A stretch of 49,435 nucleotides of DNA from Entrophospora sp. SA101 (GCA_958430865.1 CAUDNR010004181.1:1-49435); one strand, 5' to 3'; counted from the first letter of the stretch, positions 29,465-40,870 are shown. The notes: generated by a model not told the origin, from the sequence alone. Program-made: numbers and translations.

Positions 29465-32400
29465 TTAAAAGATTTTAACATAATTATTAATAAAATATCT
29501 ATTATCATGATTAAAATCAGGAACTACATGTAAATTTCTTATAACTGATTCTAATGGTATTATATCATATGAACTTACCAATTTCATATAAGGACATCCT
29601 AATTTGTGTCTTTTATCTGTAATTGTATTCTCTGTTTTTATTTTTTTTTTAATAGTAATATCAACATAATCATACCATTGAATCATAACTAATTGCAAGT
29701 TTTCAATATTGCTTTCTTCAAATCTTATCTCAAATAGTAATAAACACTTGATTAAATAATAAAATCAAAAAAAAAATATTAAAAATTTATATTATGAAAA
29801 TAATAAATGTTGAATACATACTTTACCATACCACAATCCATCTTCACTACTGTATTGTTCAGCTTGTTCATCTGAAATAAATATTTCAACATCAGAAAAA
29901 TAACTAGCTCCATGATAATCACTATTTGTTCTTATTATTTCATTAGATACATATGCACTTTTGTAAAATATTATTTTTTCCATCTGATTTCTTTTAATTT
30001 GTAATTCATCCAGGAAATTTTTTAGGTTTTCTTTTAAATTTTCAAACCCCAATTTATAATAACTATCTTCACAATATTTTGAAAAGAGCAATTTATCTAT
30101 TTTCTTATAATCAATCTCAATATATTTGTTAAAAAGTTTAATTCCTTTTGTTTCAACATTTTTTTTTGATGGCCCTAAAAAACTTCCCATACTTACCTAC
30201 AAAATAAATAAACAAAATAAAATGTTATATCAGTAGATACACTAGTCAAAAAGACAAAAAATATGATTTGATTTCATGCATGGTTTTAACAGATTTGTAC
30301 CAAAGAATCAGATTTATTGATAATATTCAATTTCAAAATAAAGTACTTGCCTTTTTTAATATCTGTTTCATTTCATTTTTTTTATTTGAGAACCTGTATG
30401 GATCTTTTACATAATATTTATGTAAATTTTCATATGTCTCTGTTGTGTATCCATTAATTGCACCAAATTTTTTAATGGATGAGCTTGTGTGCATTAACCA
30501 TGTATGTAATTTAGGTAAATTTAAATTAGATGGCGAGTATTTTCCAAATATTTTTAAAAACCCTAGAGCCCACATTTTTTTTAATTCCTAAATATTAAAA
30601 TTTTGTATTAATCCTTAAGTAAATAATTATTAAATTAATAAGAAAATTGTATACATACTTCAAATAATTTTATCTTATCTTCAGTAAAATAATCTGATTT
30701 ACTCAGTATATACATTTTATTAAAGTTTACAAAGTTTTCTACAAGTTCTTCTGGCCCTATTCCAAATAATACAAATGGCATCACTTTCATTAACTCTCTA
30801 TATTCTTTTGCAGTTAAGCTAGTAATTCCAAATAACCCCTTATTAAAAATCTTTAACCCTTTAAATTTTGGAATAATTGATAAACGATAATCTATTAAAT
30901 GCTTATTTGAATCATGAATGAACATTTCTTCAGTATAATCTATCATTCTTTTAAATAATCCTAAATCCAGCTGGTGCATCCTGTCCACAATGCAAGCTTC
31001 ATATATATTATCACTGCAGTTAATGGTTAATAATCATAACATATATATATAATAAAATAAGCAAGAGTGAAAAATTGTTAATTAAAAAGATTACAATACC
31101 AATGATCCCAAAAGATGTTTCTCATTGAATGAACTGAATAGAATTTTTCTCTTTTTTCTGATATTGCTTGTTCCATATTTTCATTAGTTCTAATTAAATA
31201 TTCATCTTCGATGTTATTCAATTGATCTTGTGGTACCAGGCAATTATAACATGGTTTATTACAATTGTATGATTTAAAAGTTGAGCAATATGAGCTGGCC
31301 TCAGGTAAATCTGAAATTATACAAGATAATTTGATGGTGACTTTTTTATTATTGCCATTTCCTAATTTAACTGAAATTCCAGTCTTATATTGATCTAACA
31401 AAGGTTCAAATAATATGTTCATGCAATGCTGAAAACATGACCGTTTAATTTCTGAATACAATTCTTTTAATTGATTTGTTGAAAATTCTAAACCTGATTC
31501 ATCTGGGATATTTTCTACTATTGGTAAATACCCTAACAAAGATTTTGCATTCAATGAATTTCTTATTCTATAAGGTAAATTTCCTAATGTTATATATATT
31601 GGATGTAAGTTTTTTTTCCCAAGTTTGTCACATGTTGTTGCATCAGAATAGATAATAATTGATAGCAAAGAAGTATTTTTTGGCAATTGCATTGTGGCAT
31701 CTTTCCACCAATTGCATTCATACTGCTCCCCATAAATTTTCTAAATAATCAATCAAATAATTTATTTTGATGTAAATTGCTCCCAAAAAATTTTTGTAGA
31801 AATTTTACCTCATTATCAACATAATTATTTTCATAATCCCAGTGACATTCTTCAAGAATTTCTTGTCTCTCTAATATTCCTTCAACTGCAGAAAAAATAT
31901 CTTGATAATAAAAATCATATGATTTACCTTTAATTGTTATTTTTTCTTTTTTAAATTTTGATTCATTTTTCTCACTCTTGTCAAATTGTTTAATGGCAGC
32001 AGAAGTTGAAGAAGGTAAATTTAGATGTGGAGCATATTTTTTAATATATTTTAAAATAGCATCTCCACTTTTTTGAGAAATATTATTCTTAGAGATCTAA
32101 AAAAAAACCTAAGTTAATTTGGCTTAAACAATAAATTAATTCTTTAACACTCACTAATTGAACAAAATCATAACATTCTTCAGATATTAAATTATATGGG
32201 ATTTGATGATATTTCTCATGTTCTGGGCCATATTTTTGCACCAAAATAGGATTTGTTGATTTATAAATCATGCCTTCTTCACTTATATTATTTATATCAT
32301 TCATATCTTCTTCACTCAGCTCATCATATTCTTCATTCAATTCATTTTCTTTGCTAAACTCATCTTTATTTAGATCACCATCTTGACTCATATCACTTTT

Positions 32401-32529
32401 TTCACTACTAAAATCAATCTCCATATAATCTTGATTTTCTTTAATATAATCTCTATTTTTATGTACTGTTAAGTGCTTACCATAGTTCATTTTTTTATTG
32501 AAAACCTTACCACACATGCATTTGTACAT
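29465..32529 (-). CDS. Plavaka-like (CMC superfamily) transposase, apparently intact, 850 aa
   Basis: Seven exons join without a stop: 32529-32155, 32096-31809, 31740-31100, 31013-30659, 30587-30351, 30196-29822, 29746-29465. The protein starts with a non-canonical zinc finger (YKCMCGKVFNKKMNYGKHLT, then VH), then an acidic linker. The core resembles fungal Plavaka transposases: YECNWWKDATMQLP, LLSIIIYSDATTCDKLGKKN (Asp about residue 254 a likely catalytic residue), HPIYITLGNLP, a Cys-rich stretch (YNCNKPCYNC), DRMHQLDLGLFKRM and LHTWLMHTSSSIKKFG. The intron after exon 5 uses a GC donor (GCAAGT). Such enzymes cut and paste DNA; the family assignment is from motif memory and less certain than the gene structure. 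The intact frame suggests recent activity or domestication. Divergent from the gene at 32887-34174. Confidence 0.75.
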
Positions 32530-32609
32530 CTTGAATTGATATAAAATTTAATATTATAAGAAATTGATAATTTGTTTTATTTAGTGAGATTAATTATTAA
32601 TAAAAAATA

Positions 32610-32781
32610 TTACGTGAATATTTGTATTACATTACTATTTTTTTTTAATTTTACGCGAATATTTGTATTACATTATAATTACTAATTTTTTTTTTTAATT
32701 TTACGCGAATATTTGTATTACGCAAATATTTGTATTACATTACTATTACTATTACTATTTTTTTAATTTTACACGAATATG
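32610..32781. repeat. Direct repeats TTACGCGAATATTTGTATTA between divergent genes
   Basis: Five units: 32610-32634 (ACGTG variant), 32651-32675, 32701-32720, 32718-32742 (ACGCAAAT variant, overlapping) and a partial TTACACGAATATG at 32769-32781. They are separated by poly-T and TTACTA runs. Position between the Plavaka-like gene and the unknown gene suggests promoter elements or subterminal transposase-binding sites. No inverted counterpart was seen left of the transposase gene. Confidence 0.75.
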
Positions 32782-32886
32782 AAGAAAAATATAAAGACTA
32801 CAAAAAATAATCATACAATTAATTCTCTTATAGGAAGAGCAACAAGCTCTTCAGCAAAAATCTCTTCAGCAAAAAGACCCATTGAT

Positions 32887-34174
32887 GTAATAGTGATGAT
32901 GATAATTCTAATAAAAAATTAAATCAAAATCCACATTCCAGAATTATTAAAGAAAAAGAAGTTAATAGATATTATGATGATGATGATTATTATGATGATG
33001 ATAATGTAATGATCAATGGTAATAAAATATATGCAATGTGTTGTTTATTATTTAATTTATTATTATTAATTTTTATTATATATTTAGGGGAATCAAACAA
33101 GCAAAATTATGAAATTTTGCTCAATAATCTTAAAAATGATCTTGATAACAAATTAAATAATATATCTAATAAACTAGATAATTTAATTGAAGAAACCAAA
33201 AAAGGCCGCAATGATAACTATAATAATAATCATAATAATAATCATAATAATAACACTTATCAAGTAACAGAAGACATTAAAGTATAAATATAATCATTAA
33301 ATAATAAATTTTAACTATTTTAATTATTAAGATAATTAATGTTAATTTGTTAATACCTCAATTATTTATTATAGAAAATTATTAAAGAGTCATTTAGAAG
33401 GGATCTATTTATTAGGAAAAAATATCCTGCAGATGTAGATATTGAAAAATTTGTTCATAGAGTCTTAGTAAATCGCTTTCCAGAAGAAAGAATGTATAAA
33501 GACAAAGACAATTGGGAACAAGTCTGGTACAAGCTGAGAGGTGTAGTAAGTACTTACCTTAAACCTATCTCTAGAAAAAGTGTTGTAAAATTTTTAGAAA
33601 AATATTGATAATGTTTTTTCTTAATAAACTTAGTCATTAGAATTGTTTAGAACAACTAGGGGTAATGCAATCAGACGAATTAAATCTAGCTTGTTTCAAA
33701 AATTTCAGAATTTAGAAGAAATCAATAATGATGCAACGATAAACCAAATATTAGAAGTATATATGATATTAATTATATTTTGTATAATATAAAGATGAAA
33801 TTATTAATATAAAAGTTTAAATTGACAGTGGAAAGACAATGATTCAACAAAGGAGGCCCTTGACTCTTTATGTGAGATTGAAGAGGATGATGATATGACT
33901 TTCTTTGAAAACATCACAAGAGAAGCATTTGCTGGTGATAGAGGAAAAGTAAATGGGACCAACAAAAGCTTTGTATGGGCAATATTAAATGCTTTTCTTG
34001 GCACAGAAAATAACTCCTTACATCTGGGTGAAAAAATGATTGTGCCATTGATGGCAAAATATGAGGTGAGTAAGTTTAAAAAATTGACTATTAATTAATT
34101 GACTATTAATCAATTAATTATTAATTCATTTTATTATGCAGAGTGAGAATGTTGATCATGATGTTTGCAAATAA
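32887..34174 (+). CDS. Unrecognised protein with hydrophobic segment and conserved C-terminal region; 5' end uncertain
   Basis: Exons ending at 33281, then 33375-33545, 33634-33756, 33829-34065 and 34142-34174 join cleanly in frame. The N-part is acidic/Asn-rich, then a hydrophobic segment (AMCCLLFNLLLLIFIIYLGE) that could cross a membrane, then a coiled coil (LLNNLKNDLDNKLNNISNKL) and His/Asn repeats. The C-part looks like a real domain: VDIEKFVHRVLVNRFPEERM, DNWEQVWYKLRG, ELFRTTRGNAIRRIKSSLFQ, then FVWAILNAFLGTENNSLHLG. I do not know this family. Upstream of 32887 the frame meets TGA (32884-32886); an ATG at 32779 opens another frame, so either a frameshift, a lost CGA codon or an unseen exon is involved; the first in-frame ATG is 33009. 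It may be a passenger gene of the neighbouring transposon. Confidence 0.5.
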
Positions 34175-34753
34175 TTTTTAGTAATAAATTAATTCGTAAC
34201 TGGGTAAGACTACATATAATTTTTTAATTATTTTAAATAAGTAGAAATTTTTTTTTGTCAAAAAATCTGTATGTCATGACTAGTACTGGTAGTATTAATT
34301 GATTTTTAGAATATAGAAAAATTTTTGTTGCAGTGTCACGTGAAAGTAATTTGAAATCTTTTTCCTCACAAACAATATATATATATATATATATTAATAT
34401 TCAAAATCATTATTAAAAGGATAGTTTTCTCTAGAAAGTGTGCTGTATAAAATATGCATTGTTTACATAAATTTCATGCACAACAAAATCTTTTTTTTGA
34501 AATAAATATCCTTTAAAAATTTAATCTTTTTATTTCAAAAAAATGCAAAGTCTTTACAAAACTGTTCAAATGTTAGTTGTCAATTTCAATACATTAACAG
34601 ATCTTCATCATGACTTTAATGAATGATCTTGATAACAGTTTGTGTGTAATTGAACCCCTTGGCAAGTTTGAAAGTGGTGTTGCTAGTGTTTCCAAAATAA
34701 ATCTAATGGTAGAATTGAAACAAAGGAACATTATATTAAAAGTAAAAGATTGC

Positions 34754-34958
34754 TACAGTTCACTCTCTCTACTACAAAACTCTTCTGTAATGAACACTAA
34801 GTAAAATCTCTATAATGAACTTCGCTTTTGTCCTTTATTCATTTTTTATAATTAAAACCTCTCTCTATAACAAACATCTTAATAAACACTCTATATAATG
34901 AACAAAAGCAGAAAAATTACATATAGGATGGAAGGTTTGTTATAGAGAGTTGAATCAT
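34754..34958. repeat. Possible small Tigger-like remnant with inverted ends
   Basis: CTCTCTATAACAAAC at about 34860 is the reverse complement of GTTTGTTATAGAGAG at about 34937, and CTCTATAATGAAC words lie to the left. The pattern resembles ends of pogo/Tigger-like non-autonomous elements. Boundaries and target duplication are not clear. Confidence 0.3.
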
Positions 34959-35388
34959 ACATGGTGATTTTATTGCAAGAGGCATAAGACATTCTTTGCT
35001 TCCTTTTTAATCATAAGGGTTGCCTTCCTAATAAATGAGAAAAAAATTATAAATATATGTTTTAAATTTCTTACATCTTGTAATTAATTTAATACTAACT
35101 GATACATCAAATGATATTAATATTAATATCATTATCTCTTAAACGGTCAGAGTATTCTTTAATGGTAACGCGAAATGATTTTTTGATCACGATCTTGCAT
35201 TCTTATTGGCCAATTTAACGATCTGCAAAGTAAAAATAGTCAATCGACCAACTTTTAAAGAAGATTTTACGAAAACCACAAGGACATCAACCAAATTTTT
35301 ATTCACATATCAAACAGCCGAATCCCAACGATCATTTTCGTATTAGGAAGTAATACCTTCAGAAAAAGTTTTTTATAACAGAAAAAAA

Positions 35389-35412
35389 TTTTCGGCTATC
35401 AATAGCCGAAAA
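35389..35412. repeat. Perfect 11-bp hairpin
   Basis: TTTTCGGCTAT, two bases, ATAGCCGAAAA. Isolated in gene-free DNA; could be a cruciform or protein-binding site, or chance. Confidence 0.5.
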
Positions 35413-36052
35413 ACCGTTTAAGGGATAATGATTGCGTGTAACAACGAATTTTTTCCAGCGATTTTTATTGCATTTTTATGTAATTAATAATTAATTAATT
35501 AATTTGTTCACCTCTATACATTATTACGAAGTAAATTGTTACAATATTATCCTTCAATAAAAAATAATATACATTAAATGATCATTATCTTGACAATGGG
35601 TGTATGAAACAATATAACATCTTCACCCTATTGATCTACAGGATATGTCGCACAACCAATATTTTTTTTTTGTTTACATAAAAACATAAAATGAAAACTA
35701 CATCTTGAAACTAGCATCGTTAAAAATAGGAGCTAATCAAAAGATAGTATATAATAATAGTTGACTTATGAACAAACAACATATGGATCTTTGAGTACTA
35801 TAATGAGAAATGTTGGTTTTTAGTTAATGAATAGATGATTGAATGAGTAAGCAAAATAAAATAAGAAAATGTGTAACTTCAAAAAAGAGATAATGGGGAG
35901 CATAACATAGTTAATAGTAGTAGATAATGAATAATATCACTACTAATAACTTATTATATATAACATCATATTAATATTTGTTTTTTCAAAAAAACAGATC
36001 TACCAATTAAACAATAGGATTAGATTATTGTTCAAAGCATAATGGTGAGTGG

Positions 36053-36620
36053 TAAGTAATAATATATCTATTACTAACAATAATTCTTATTGTATATATA
36101 TATAACTGTATTAACAAGGTTTACTATTATGGTTATTGTTATGTACGCAACCAAATTATAACCTGTTTTATTATTATGACCTATTGTTAACGTGGTAAGT
36201 AATGATATATTATAATAATTTACTAACGGGTTTATTATTATTTATTGTATACATATATAACATTGTATTAACGGGTTTATTATTATTTATTGTATACATA
36301 TATAACATTATATTAACGGGTTTATTATTATTTATTGTATACATATATAAGATTGTATTAACGGGTTTATTATTATTTATTGTATACATATATAACGTTG
36401 TATTAACGGGTTTATTATTTATACACGCGATCATCAAGGTAAGTAATAATATATTACTAATAATTCTTATTGTATTAACGGGGTATATTATTAATAAATT
36501 CTTATTAAATATAATATTTCTTTTCTTTCAAAATGGGGTTTTTATGCACATGATCATCAAAACAGTAAGTAATAATATATTATTAATAATTTTTATTATA
36601 TATATATATAACATTGTATT
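36053..36620. repeat. Compound repeat with 45-bp minisatellite core (36220-36420)
   Basis: The core unit TTAACGGGTTTATTATTATT...GTATACATATATAACATTG is 45 bases and repeats about four and a half times with few changes. Since 45 is divisible by three, open frames appear on both strands (LTGLLLFIVYIYN-type repeats), but no gene is implied. Flanking GTAAGTAATAATATATTA words recur at about 36053, 36195, 36439 and 36565. Confidence 0.85.
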
Positions 36621-37029
36621 AATGATATATGATCTCAATAATTTAACAAAACAAATTGATGATAAAGGTGTATTAGAAGCATTTTTAGGAATTTTTTGCA
36701 CAAATATTTACCACATCTCAGTTCATTAGAGGGCAAAATCATGGAAATATCATATCAAATCATTGAGACCTGTGCAAGGGAATTTTTGGTATGTGTGTTC
36801 ACCATCACTACAATCATCTGATCCAACACCAGAGTTATCTTCAGCACCATTGTCAACATCATAATCATCACCAAATGATGCATTAGTTGTTCAAAGATAT
36901 TTCAATGCTTGCCAGAATCATCTCCATTGCTGAATAAATACAAAGGTAGTAAATTCTTAGTTTTTTTATATAGATTGCACATGCAATAAAAGGTATATTA
37001 TATTAGATGTAATCTTACAGGAGGTAAAA

Positions 37030-38270
37030 ATATTGAAACAGCTATCAAATTATTTCATTCATCTACTAACGATTTATATTCATATTTTTCTTAATTTATT
37101 TATTTATCTACTATCATTGTTTATTTTTTTAACATATTATCTTAATGAATATATTTGTGTCAACGTGGGAGAAATCTGAATTTATTTTCTCCAATTATAA
37201 CTATTTATTTATTTACTACTAACACAAACTATTTCATTCCATCTCATTAATCTATTAATGATTTACTTTTAATTTTCATAATTTATTAATCATTTATTTT
37301 TTTTAACATATATCTTAATGAATATATTAATGTCAATGTTGTTGGTAAGAAATTTATTACAATTTATAATTAATTAATTATTTAATTATTTATTTATTTA
37401 TTACTAACAAACTATTTCATTCCATGTCATTCATCTACTAATGATTTATATTCATATTTTCTTTTATTTATATACTAATCTTTTTATCATATATATATAT
37501 TTTAAGAAATTTGAATTTATTTTCTTCAATTATAACTATTTATTTATTAACACAAAATCATTTCATTTACTTACTAATGATTTATTTTTTTTTATTTTAT
37601 TTATTTATCTACTAATCATTTATTTTTTTAACATATATCTTAATGGATATATTAATGTCAATGTTGGTAAGAAATTTATTAGAATTTATAATTAATTAAT
37701 TATTTATTTATTTATTTATTACTAACAAACTATTTTATTCCATGTCATTCATCTACTAATGATTTATACTAATCTTTTTATCATATACATATATTTTAAG
37801 AAATTTGAATTTATTTTCTCCAATTATAACTATTTATTTATTTATTAACACAAAATCATTTCATTTACTTACTAGTGATTTATATTTTTTTTTCTTTATT
37901 TATTTATCTACTATTAACATAAACTATTTTGTTCCATTTCATTCATCTACTAATAATTTATTTTTATTTTTCTTTATTTATTTATCTACTAATCATTTAT
38001 TTTTTTAACATTTATCTTTAATGAATATATTAATGTCAACATTGGTAAGTAATTTATTACAATTTATAATTAATTAATTATTTATTTATTTATTACTAAC
38101 AAATTATTTCATTCCATGTCATTCATCTACTAATCATTTGTTTTTTTAACATATACTAATTTTAACATGGCAAGAAATTTATTACAATGAATTGGTTATT
38201 TATTTACTACTAACACAAACTATTTATTTATCATTTTATTTTTTAACATATATGATTCTTATTTATATTA
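37030..38270. repeat. Complex AT-rich satellite, units of about 330-380 bases
   Basis: Blocks CATTCCATGTCATTCATCTA and TTAACATATATCTTAATGAA (continuing to TATTAATGTCAA) alternate with TTTATTTATTTA runs and recur at about 37219/37409/37727/37922/38099 and 37128/37302/37628/38007/38149. Copies are diverged and partly deleted. No gene. Confidence 0.75.
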
Positions 38271-38819
38271 ATCTTTAAATTATATGTACAATGATCAAAC
38301 AGCTGTTCATTTAACCCTACAATTGTATGCATTTTTGAAGATTAATTTTCCCAATGCATAAATATTTGTATTTTCAAAAAATTAAATAAAATAAACATAA
38401 GGTTTAAATATTTACATTACTATCAGTAAATTTTGAATTATACAATTCTGTGCCTTTTTATTATATGCAATTTATATGTGTGATACTAATTTAATTTATT
38501 ATACTTATAACATATAAGAACTATATGTATAATACGCAAATCATGACATGGAAGAATATATATATGAGAACTATATGTACAATACTGGATTAGTTCACAG
38601 ATACTATAGGTGTAATTTATTATACTTATAATACATAAAAATTATCCATATAATGTGCAAATCACGTTATGAAAAAGCCACACATATGTCAATCATATAC
38701 AAATCATGATATGGTGTTTATATGCTGTTTACATGTAGGATCTATGTATAATTTCAAAAGCATTTTCCTGATGGAAGAGCAGATACAATTTTTGATAAGC
38801 CAATAATAGTTGATGGCTT
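38271..38819. other. AT-rich spacer sharing words with 28870-29330
   Basis: No gene. Words such as TATATGCAATTTATATG, TTATTATACTTATA and CTATATGTATAATAC match the spacer right of the 1-kb hAT element. Confidence 0.4.
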
Positions 38820-39535
38820 TTACTGTTGTCCACTGTACAATCTTTTAGAATCCATCATACAGGTCACTCACTCTTGTACCATCTTTCAACAGTATTCCTA
38901 AAGAGCTGGAATGCTGTCTCATCAGTAAATATTGTTTTATTCCAGTCATTTTCTAAGTGCTTTCATGCCCATTCTACTTGTTGTTGTTTATGGGCTTCAG
39001 TTAACATTGGGGTGGACTGCAGTAACTTTTTATTGCAACCAAGACTTGCCAAGTGTGCTGCAATTGTTGTATGTGAGGCCTCTACACCTTTTACAGCCAA
39101 TTTTGTCTCTATAGAACATAGAGAAATAGTGGAGTCTTGGCATATATTCTGACTGATGTACCATGCAATATTAGGGGTGATTTTTTTAGGACAACCAGCA
39201 CCTTTCTTGTGATCCAAATTACCAATTTCTTCCAACTTTTTCAAGTTCTTATAGATAATTTGCATTGGAATCTGTGTTGCTTTGTGGATTTCTTTAGCAG
39301 TATGAATTCCTATGTTCCAAAAACGTAATATAGTTTCTTGTTGTGTTTTTGGTTTGGATTTAATCATTTTAATAAAAAAAATTTCAATATGTAGTTTTAA
39401 AAAACTTTATATTAATAATAAAAATCAAGAGATATTTTTGACATTTAAAATAAAAAAAAGATTATTTGATTTGGCCTGATTTTGGTAAAGTTATATGAAT
39501 TCAAATTTTTTTGCCAATAATTTCTTTACACACTG
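38820..39535 (-). mobile_element. Truncated Tc1/mariner element
   Basis: The right end reads, on the minus strand, CAGTGTGTAAAGAAATTATT just inside a TA (39536-39537), typical of Tc1 elements. The transposase starts at 39367 and is lost beyond about 38830; no left inverted repeat is found, so the element is 3'-truncated. Confidence 0.75.
38830..39367 (-). pseudogene. Tc1-type transposase, truncated and with stops
   Basis: N-terminal paired HTH region (ETILRFWNIGIHTAKEIHKA, KKITPNIAWYISQNICQDST), then HTTIAAHLASLGCNKKLL and the start of the DDE core (WNKTIFTDETAFQLFRN, first Asp in TDE). TGA at 38963-38965 interrupts a place where the family often has Arg (EWA-R-KHL), consistent with CGA to TGA. 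More stops follow and the second and third acidic residues are absent. Dead. Confidence 0.8.
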
Positions 39536-39537
39536 TA

Positions 39538-40029
39538 TGTAAATTAATTGATTTATACTACTTACCAATAAAGCCCTCTTGAGTCTTGACTAAAATTTTA
39601 TCATTGTGATTTAAAATATGTTCTTCACTTTATTAATAAAAGTTCTTTTGTTTGAACTATTTTTTCATAATCTAAGTCCTTAATGTTTGCTTTCCTCTAA
39701 TGAGATTATAGTGATAATATTATTATTATAGAAATGATAGTGATTTCAATATTGCATATAATAGATATGTATGATTAATTAAGTTATTATTACTTACAAT
39801 TGAAATTATACAATGTATACAACAGATGAGATTGCTTTAGCTTCCATTTTAGCAATCTCAGTTTTATATTTCTTTGGCGTAGCTCAAGTGCAATATCATA
39901 GTAACTGTCACTGTTATTACCATTAATATTATTATTATTATAATATATTATTATTATTATTACTATTATTGTCATTATTATTATTATTATAACTAGAGTG
40001 GCAACAACCACCATTCTTAAAACACTTAC
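39538..40029. other. Intron-like and remnant sequence
   Basis: Contains a possible minus-strand exon near 39795-39905 (YYDIALELRQRNIKLRLLKW) ending at a GTAAGT donor, an ATT microsatellite at about 39925-39990, and little else. The fragment may belong to the gene whose exon is at 40030-40181. Confidence 0.35.
39993..40019 (-). repeat. Splice-site-adjacent motif, occurrence 2
   Basis: Minus strand: TAAGAATGGTGGTTGTTG then CCACTCTAG, starting 10 bases after the GTAAGT donor at 40029. Same motif as 25332-25374 and 46953-46979. Confidence 0.5.
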
Positions 40030-40181
40030 TCATGAATTATTTCAGCATGAGCAGTTATTTGTTTCTCTTCTTGCTGTTTGATTTCAACATTTTTAAACAA
40101 AAGAAGTTTTATATACTTATTAAATAGTTGATAAACATTCGTTTTGCAAACTTCATAGATCTTGACTAACACTTGCTTCGC
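40030..40181 (-). pseudogene. Single exon of an unknown protein
   Basis: Between an ATACAG acceptor and a GTAAGTG donor the minus strand reads KQVLVKIYEVCKTNVYQLFN, then KYIKLLLFKNVEIKQQEEKQ and ITAHAEIIH. It is coding-like with a helical, Lys-rich composition, but no family is recognised and no start exon was found. Confidence 0.4.
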
Positions 40182-40267
40182 CTGTATAATTATTGAATAA
40201 TTGATAACAAATTAAATATATTTTGCTAAAGATTTTTGGCGAATTGATTTTTTTTTTAGAAAACAGT

Positions 40268-40430
40268 ATGACAAAACGTGGTTCTCCTAAAGAAGACGTG
40301 TTAATAACAGAAGTATTATTTTTTATTTGTATTGATATAATATAGCGTTTTTTATTTTATATATATTTTAATTGGAATCAAAATGCAGAGTAGGTAATAA
40401 GATTCTCATAAAGATGGTAAACAAATGGTA

Positions 40431-40463
<33 letters not shown>

Positions 40464-40870
40464 CAAGATGTCAATGCAGCACACCGTTGAAAAGAAACAA
40501 TTCGAGTATGTAAAGTTTGATTATCGGAAATTGGCAGACGTTGAAGCACGCATGTACCTTGAACACTTTACAGTCATTCTCACACATTCCTCATGTGCAA
40601 AAGGCTAATCTGAACCTGATTCGTTCCATGGATATGATGATGCAAAAGAATTCCAGGGGGTGGCGCATGGCGTTGGAGCTGCGAGACTGCATCAATCGTC
40701 AATGACATCCTACCTAATCTTCCCAGACCAGAGAAGGCTGCTGCCATGCTAGCCGAAAAGTTGCCTACCTCTAGGGTAAGGACGGCAAGCACAGGATATT
40801 GCAATTAATAGTGGGATTGGCAGCCCTGAAATTTCATTTGGGCTCTGATGTTAAGAGGAAAGTTGTAAAA
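40268..40870 (+). pseudogene. Coding fragments in a higher-GC island, family unknown
   Basis: A short first exon (40268-40312, MTKRGSPKEDVLITE) is followed by an intron and 40468 onward (MSMQHTVEKKQFEYVKFDYR, KLADVEARMYLEHFTVI). The frame then shifts to HIPHVQKANLNLIRSMDMMM and KNSRGWRMALELRDCINRQ, and again to GKHRILQLIVGLAALKFHLG. The sequence between about 40540 and 40800 is clearly less AT-rich than its surroundings. At least two frameshifts or stops break it. I cannot name it; a transferred or formerly conserved gene is possible. Confidence 0.45.

Larger units (their letters stand above)
34175..36052. other. Gene-free stretch
   Basis: No gene supported. It contains an AT microsatellite near 34376-34395, a fragment with inverted TCTCTATAACAAAC words (34860-34955), and a perfect 11-bp hairpin at 35389-35412. 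Confidence 0.5.

Noticed and set aside
32610..32781. CRISPR-like array
   Set aside because: Units are directly repeated but spacers are short poly-T/TTACTA runs of variable size, one unit overlaps the next, and the genome is eukaryotic.
36202..36729. 175-aa repetitive hydrophobic ORF
   Set aside because: Arises from the 45-bp minisatellite whose unit length is a multiple of three; open frames appear on both strands, no splice or start context.
37441..38008. Short Phe/Tyr-rich ORFs in satellite DNA
   Set aside because: Low-complexity frames produced by TTTATTTA-type repeats.
39790..40014. 74-aa minus-strand ORF beginning with poly-Ile
   Set aside because: The first half is translated ATT microsatellite within an intron; only its last part looks like an exon and is noted separately.
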